DNA of 9,058 nt. It comes from Fimbriimonadaceae bacterium. GTDB taxonomy: Bacteria > Armatimonadota > Fimbriimonadia > Fimbriimonadales > Fimbriimonadaceae. The stretch lies in assembly GCA_022842565.1 (NCBI GenBank), contig JALHPH010000045.1:1-9058 (forward strand), read 5' to 3'. A program made the position numbers and the translations under genes. Below, in pieces: positions 6,152 through 9,058 of the stretch. The number at the start of each line of letters is the position of its first letter. The first letter of the stretch is position 1. The notes beneath the pieces are model-generated. The model ran no database searches. It was not told where the DNA came from and saw nothing but the letters and a program-made list of their open reading frames with translations.

Positions 6152-6574
6152 ATGGAAGAGCTAGAACTTCAAGAAGAGCGTTCAGGCGTATTTACTCGCC
6201 TCAAGTCTTGGCTGTCGCGCGATCACGAGGACGACGTTTACGAAGAGGACGTTGTTCAGGAGACCCGCCAGGCCGCCCCGCTCCGCCTTCATGCGCGCAC
6301 CAGTTATGTGGTGACCGTACGACGCCAAGTGCAATCCTTCCAGGATGCCGTCGCGGCTGCTGATGGGCTCAAAAAAGGCGAGCAACAGGTCCTCAATCTC
6401 TCCGCGTGCGATAACGCACTGCGTGACAAGATCAAGGACTTCATGTGCGGTGTCAACTATGCACACGAAGGCTCATGGGAAGAGCTGGGCGAGAATGTTT
6501 ACTTGCTCGCACCGCCCCAAGCTTCGGTTGAAGTGGCTCCCACCAGCCCGCGCATGGCTGCCCAGCGCAACTAA
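6152..6574 (+). CDS. sepF: Cell division protein SepF
   Basis: A 140 aa cytoplasmic FtsZ partner that tethers and bundles FtsZ filaments at the division septum. Layout: an amphipathic membrane-targeting helix (GVFTRLKSWLSR, residues 12-23), an acidic linker (24-37, HEDDVYEEDV), and then the SepF/DUF552 core from about 50 to 127. The core shows SFQDAVAAADGLKKGEQQVLNL in two parts (62-72, 73-83), RDKIKDFMCGVNYAHEG (91-107) and LGENVYLLAPP (112-122). The tail (128-140) is short, Pro/Ser/Ala-rich and unassigned. The membrane helix usually begins at the N-terminus; here about ten acidic residues (MEELELQEER) precede it. ATG 6152 is the first start in this frame after the upstream stop, with a weak GAAGAAG ahead. 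It follows the PLP-binding protein gene by 36 nt and is the last gene of the operon before the hairpin at 6645. Confidence 0.93.
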   Translation: MEELELQEERSGVFTRLKSWLSRDHEDDVYEEDVVQETRQAAPLRLHARTSYVVTVRRQVQSFQDAVAAADGLKKGEQQVLNLSACDNALRDKIKDFMCGVNYAHEGSWEELGENVYLLAPPQASVEVAPTSPRMAAQRN

Positions 6575-6644
6575 TCGGTTTGAAGGTTTAGGATCGAAGA
6601 CGCAGGTTTCCTGCTTCCTTTATTCTTCTCCTCTCCTCTAGAAC
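6575..6644 (+). other. sepF 3' untranslated region with pyrimidine-rich stretch
   Basis: Between the sepF stop and the terminator, 6607-6639 is almost entirely C and T (for example TTCTTCTCCTCTCCTCT), with only occasional purines. I see no gene in it. It may be a relaxed C/U-rich 3' tail, and part of it is complementary to purine-rich Shine-Dalgarno sequences. Function is not evident. Confidence 0.4.
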
Positions 6645-6670
6645 GGCCCCCTTCACCGGGGGCCTTCTTT
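6645..6670 (+). terminator. Rho-independent terminator of the ubiA-sepF operon
   Basis: GGCCCCC (6645-6651) pairs perfectly with GGGGGCC (6658-6664) around a 6-nt loop (TTCACC) and is followed by TTCTTTCTTT. The tail is T-rich rather than a pure T run, but the stem is strong and the position, after sepF and before a new promoter, fits. Confidence 0.85.
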
Positions 6671-6689
6671 CTTTACACTCAAGTAAATG

Positions 6690-6718
6690 TTAACGAAAAG
6701 ACAACGTTCTCTTAATAT
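6690..6718 (+). promoter_or_regulatory. Probable sigma70-type promoter of the prepilin-like gene
   Basis: TTAACG (6690-6695, four of six matches to TTGACA) and TAATAT (6713-6718, five of six to TATAAT) are separated by exactly 17 nt. They lie in a locally A/T-rich stretch between the upstream terminator and the start codon. The start point would be near 6725, giving a leader of about 15 nt without an obvious Shine-Dalgarno. Confidence 0.6.
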
Positions 6719-6740
6719 TTGCGAGTGACACTCTGCAGTC

Positions 6741-7610
6741 ATGCGAAACGCACGGCGCGCATTCACGCTGATCGAACTCTTGGTGGTCATCGCCATCATC
6801 GCCATCTTGGCGGCCATTCTCTTCCCGGTCCTGGCGCAAGCCCGCGAGGCAGCCAAGAAGACCCAGTGCCTCAGCAACCTCAAGCAGCTTGGAATGTCCA
6901 TGATGCTCTACCTGGGCGACAACAACGATCGATTTATGTCTGACGCTGGTGCGCTCCGTCCCGATGGCTCGCAGCCACTGGATAGTGACTGGGGCAAGGA
7001 CTACTGGTACTTCCACCTGCGACCGTACGTCGGCTCGGGCTTCGTGAAGAACGTCCAATCGCAAAACAGTGTCTATACCTGTCCTTCGCACCTCTCGCGT
7101 CACCCGCTTGACGACAATATCTTCACGGACTATCTGTGGACCGCTCAGATGGTCCAGCAGAACTGGGGCATGACCCCGGTCAATGGTCGATATTTCTATT
7201 ACGCGAGCTACAGCATCAACGAAAACCTGATTGACTTCGAGAACCCGAACACTCAGAGCCCGAACCTGAGCTCGTGGGAGGATGTCTCGAGCAACTTCAT
7301 GATCATGGAGGGTTCGAACAGCGAAGTGAATGGCGACGCCATGGTTTCGCTCAATCAGGGCGTGCCGGCGACGACACGCGTCAACAGCTGGGTGCCTAAC
7401 CAATGGACCGGAATCTCGTTCCCTCACCAAGGCGGCCTCAACATCCTCTTCGTGGATAGCCACGTGAAGTACAAGAAGGCGGTGTGGAAGAACAACAACG
7501 CTCGACTCTGGTCCAACTGGGTTTACCCGCCAGGCGCGCCGAATCGACAATCGGCCTGCGGACCCTGGTCCCACCCGACTTCTGACGACGAGCGCTGCCC
7601 CAACATCTAA
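6741..7610 (+). CDS. Prepilin-type N-terminal methylation protein with H-X9-DG-type C-terminal motif
   Basis: A 289 aa secreted pseudopilin-like protein. Residues 1-7 are a short basic leader (RNARRA). Then comes the type IV prepilin signature [20 protein letters not shown] (8-27) with Glu at position +5 of the mature chain. A prepilin peptidase would cut after Ala7, where Gly is usual. [14 protein letters not shown] (27-40) and [20 protein letters not shown] (42-61) form the rest of the N-terminal helix. Near the end, [19 protein letters not shown] (228-246) fits the H-X9-DG motif, with His229 and Asp239 but Ser in place of Gly. The middle is rich in Asn, Trp, Tyr and Ser with two Cys (43, 114), typical of an exported globular domain. 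Such proteins are strongly expanded in Armatimonadota and Planctomycetota; their roles are mostly unknown. It is monocistronic, between its own promoter and terminator. Confidence 0.92.
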   Translation: MRNARRAFTLIELLVVIAIIAILAAILFPVLAQAREAAKKTQCLSNLKQLGMSMMLYLGDNNDRFMSDAGALRPDGSQPLDSDWGKDYWYFHLRPYVGSGFVKNVQSQNSVYTCPSHLSRHPLDDNIFTDYLWTAQMVQQNWGMTPVNGRYFYYASYSINENLIDFENPNTQSPNLSSWEDVSSNFMIMEGSNSEVNGDAMVSLNQGVPATTRVNSWVPNQWTGISFPHQGGLNILFVDSHVKYKKAVWKNNNARLWSNWVYPPGAPNRQSACGPWSHPTSDDERCPNI

Positions 7611-7626
7611 GCCCGCGCAGTACACT

Positions 7627-7668
7627 GAATCCCCCCGAACAGAGGTTCGGGGGGATTCTTTTGTTTTT
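7627..7668 (+). terminator. Strong Rho-independent terminator after the prepilin-like gene
   Basis: GAATCCCCCCGAAC (7627-7640) and GTTCGGGGGGATTC (7645-7658) form a perfect 14-bp stem with a 4-nt AGAG loop, followed by TTTTGTTTTT (7659-7668). It begins 16 nt after the stop codon. Confidence 0.96.
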
Positions 7669-7682
7669 GGGCGACACGCTTG

Positions 7683-7692
7683 GGCCATGGCC
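7683..7692. repeat. 10-bp palindrome upstream of the MCE gene
   Basis: GGCCATGGCC is a perfect palindrome 27 nt before the MCE start codon. It could be an operator half-site pair, or chance in GC-rich sequence. No confident promoter hexamers are seen in 7669-7718. Confidence 0.25.
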
Positions 7693-7718
7693 AGCCGTAC
7701 ATACTTACTGAACTCCGT

Positions 7719-9058
7719 ATGAAAAACGCATCCGTTGTGGGCGGGATCCTGATGGTTTTTGCCGCTTTGCTCGTGGGCTCTTATGCCTTCTTGGGCAGGG
7801 CGCTTTTCGAGCCGCCTTCAACGGCATACCGCGCAGTGTTTACCGACGCCGGTGGAGCCGTGGCGGGTTCCACTGTCTTGCTGAGCGGCGTGGCCGTGGG
7901 CACGGTACGCGAGGTGAAACTGGAACAGGCCGGTCGCGCGGTGCTGCTGCTGTCGGTGCGACCCGAAGTCGTGATTCCCGAGGGGACCGAGGCGATCCTA
8001 ACCGCCTCGCTGGTGGGTTTCGGTGACAGGCCCGTAGAGCTCGTGCCGCCGGTCGAGGGTACTGCGACGCGTGTTGCCGCCGGGGGAGAGATCCCTGGCC
8101 GTATCAAGGGCGCCCTCGAGGGCATCATCCCTGACACCAGCGCCACGCTTACTGAACTCAACAAGACCCTGCAAGCAACCCGTGAGCTGATCTCCGACCA
8201 GACGATGCGAAACAAGCTGGTCACGCTGCTGGATAGCTCGAACACCACCATCAACGAGTTCGGAAAGCTCGCGGCGCGGATCGACACCGTCACCGCTGAG
8301 AACCAGGGCACCCTCCGGCAAACGCTTTTGCAAGCCAGCGCTATGCTGACCGATGTCAGTAAGGCCACCAACGCCGTCGCCAAAATCGCCACAGAAGGGA
8401 AGTTCGAGCGGAAAACAATGGCTCTGCTGGATGAGATGACCGTGAGCATCGAGCAGGGTCAGGGCCTCATCGCTGATCTTCGGCGCACCGTGAACGACCC
8501 AGAGCTGCAAGGCCCCATGAAGCAGATCGTAGCGAACACCCAGCAGATGACAGAGAGTGGCACCCGGATCGCCTCGAACGCCGAAGAGATGACCAAGAAC
8601 GGCATCACCTTGAGCGAGAAGGCAATCGAGATCGCGGACAAGGCAAGCAAGCTGGCTGATGAACTCAGCGGGGTCCTGAAGACCTTTGACTCCACTGTTG
8701 GCAAGATCAGCGGCCTGGCGACTGGTGCAGCTGGCGCCTCGGGCCTCGGAAAGTTCGAAACAGAAGTTTCGATGCTACGCGAAACGGAACCCGGCAGATT
8801 CCGGGCTGAAATCACCGGCACACTGCCCATCGGCGATAATCGTTACACGCTTGGCCTCTGGGACGCGTTCGAAAGCAATAAGCTGATCGCGCAGGTCGGC
8901 TACGATTTCAATGATTCTACGAGATTTCGATACGGGGTCTTTGCTTCTCAGCTTGGAGTTGGGGTAGAATCTCGGATCGCGCCAGGAGTTTGGCTTCGCG
9001 GTGATTTGTTTGATTTCAACGAACCGCGATTCGACCTGAGAGCCCAATATGAGCTGAA
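7719..9058 (+). CDS. MCE/MlaD-family lipid transport protein, partial (runs off the right edge)
   Basis: From ATG 7719 the frame is open for 446 codons to the window end. Residues 5-28 are a hydrophobic N-terminal segment, an inner-membrane anchor or uncleaved signal. Residues about 36-112 form one MCE domain: FTDAGGAVAGSTVLLSGVAVGTV (41-63), a beta strand VLLLSVRPEVVIPEGTEA (75-92) and ASLVGFGDRPVELVP (96-110). Residues about 135-335 are a long, largely helical Ala/Thr/Glu-rich stretch, as in MCE proteins that form periplasmic needles or tunnels. Residues about 358-446 change to alternating polar/hydrophobic strands (RFRAEITGTLP, KLIAQVGYDF, TRFRYGVFAS, VWLRGDLFDF, RFDLRAQYEL). Family members carry phospholipids between the inner and outer membranes with an MlaE permease and MlaF ATPase, neither of which is in view. 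The C-terminus is missing. The MCE call is firm; the exact lipid and partners are inference. Confidence 0.9.
   Translation, partial: MKNASVVGGILMVFAALLVGSYAFLGRALFEPPSTAYRAVFTDAGGAVAGSTVLLSGVAVGTVREVKLEQAGRAVLLLSVRPEVVIPEGTEAILTASLVGFGDRPVELVPPVEGTATRVAAGGEIPGRIKGALEGIIPDTSATLTELNKTLQATRELISDQTMRNKLVTLLDSSNTTINEFGKLAARIDTVTAENQGTLRQTLLQASAMLTDVSKATNAVAKIATEGKFERKTMALLDEMTVSIEQGQGLIADLRRTVNDPELQGPMKQIVANTQQMTESGTRIASNAEEMTKNGITLSEKAIEIADKASKLADELSGVLKTFDSTVGKISGLATGAAGASGLGKFETEVSMLRETEPGRFRAEITGTLPIGDNRYTLGLWDAFESNKLIAQVGYDFNDSTRFRYGVFASQLGVGVESRIAPGVWLRGDLFDFNEPRFDLRAQYEL

Noticed and set aside
6690..7688. 332-codon open frame on the minus strand across the prepilin-like gene
   Set aside because: It is antisense to a clearly real gene, runs through that gene's promoter and its perfect terminator hairpin, and its protein (Arg/Val-rich) matches no family I recognise. 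It is a codon-bias shadow.
7781..8510. 222- and 170-codon minus-strand frames opposite the MCE gene
   Set aside because: The plus frame carries an MCE domain from the membrane anchor onward; the antisense products are Ser/Arg/Val-rich shadows.

Overview
The window carries nine protein genes, two of them cut by the window edges, packed almost without gaps on both strands. The gene content points to a diderm member of the Terrabacteria, most likely Armatimonadota (Fimbriimonadia-like). SepF is typical of Terrabacteria, an MCE/MlaD lipid-transport protein implies an outer membrane, and the prepilin-like protein has the N-terminal style ([12 protein letters not shown]...[14 protein letters not shown]) and C-terminal H-X9-D element I associate with Armatimonadota and Planctomycetota. 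This taxonomic call is inference from gene style; there is no rRNA in the window.

Minus strand, 1-3753: reading from right to left, an AcuC-like histone-deacetylase-family hydrolase (2683-3753) is followed after about 120 bp by a tight amino-acid cluster. The cluster is prephenate dehydrogenase (1753-2562), EPSP synthase AroA (491-1756, GTG start overlapping the previous stop by 4 nt) and ketol-acid reductoisomerase IlvC (481 down to the left edge, 9 nt after the aroA stop). It joins tyrosine and common aromatic synthesis to branched-chain synthesis in one probable transcript.

Plus strand, 3792-6574: divergent from acuC across only 38 bp is a probable operon. It holds a UbiA-family prenyltransferase (possibly MqnP of the futalosine menaquinone route), a zeta-toxin-like P-loop kinase overlapping ubiA by 13 nt, the PLP-binding protein YggS/YlmE, and the cell-division protein SepF. 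The YlmE-SepF pair is a known conserved neighbourhood. A GC-rich hairpin with a T-rich tail (about 6645-6670) ends the unit.

Plus strand, 6690-7668: a self-contained unit with a recognisable promoter (TTAACG-N17-TAATAT), a secreted type IV-pilin-like H-X9-DG protein, and a perfect 14-bp hairpin terminator.

Plus strand, 7719 to the right edge: the first 446 codons of an MCE/MlaD-type protein with an N-terminal membrane anchor, one MCE domain, a long helical stretch and a C-terminal beta-strand-rich region. It is probably part of an inter-membrane lipid transport system.

No RNA genes, insertion sequences, CRISPR arrays or large repeats were seen, and no gene-free stretch exceeds 300 bp. I did not find a clearly new multi-gene system. 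The best leads are the orphan zeta-like kinase inside a housekeeping operon and the MCE protein's beta-rich C-terminus.
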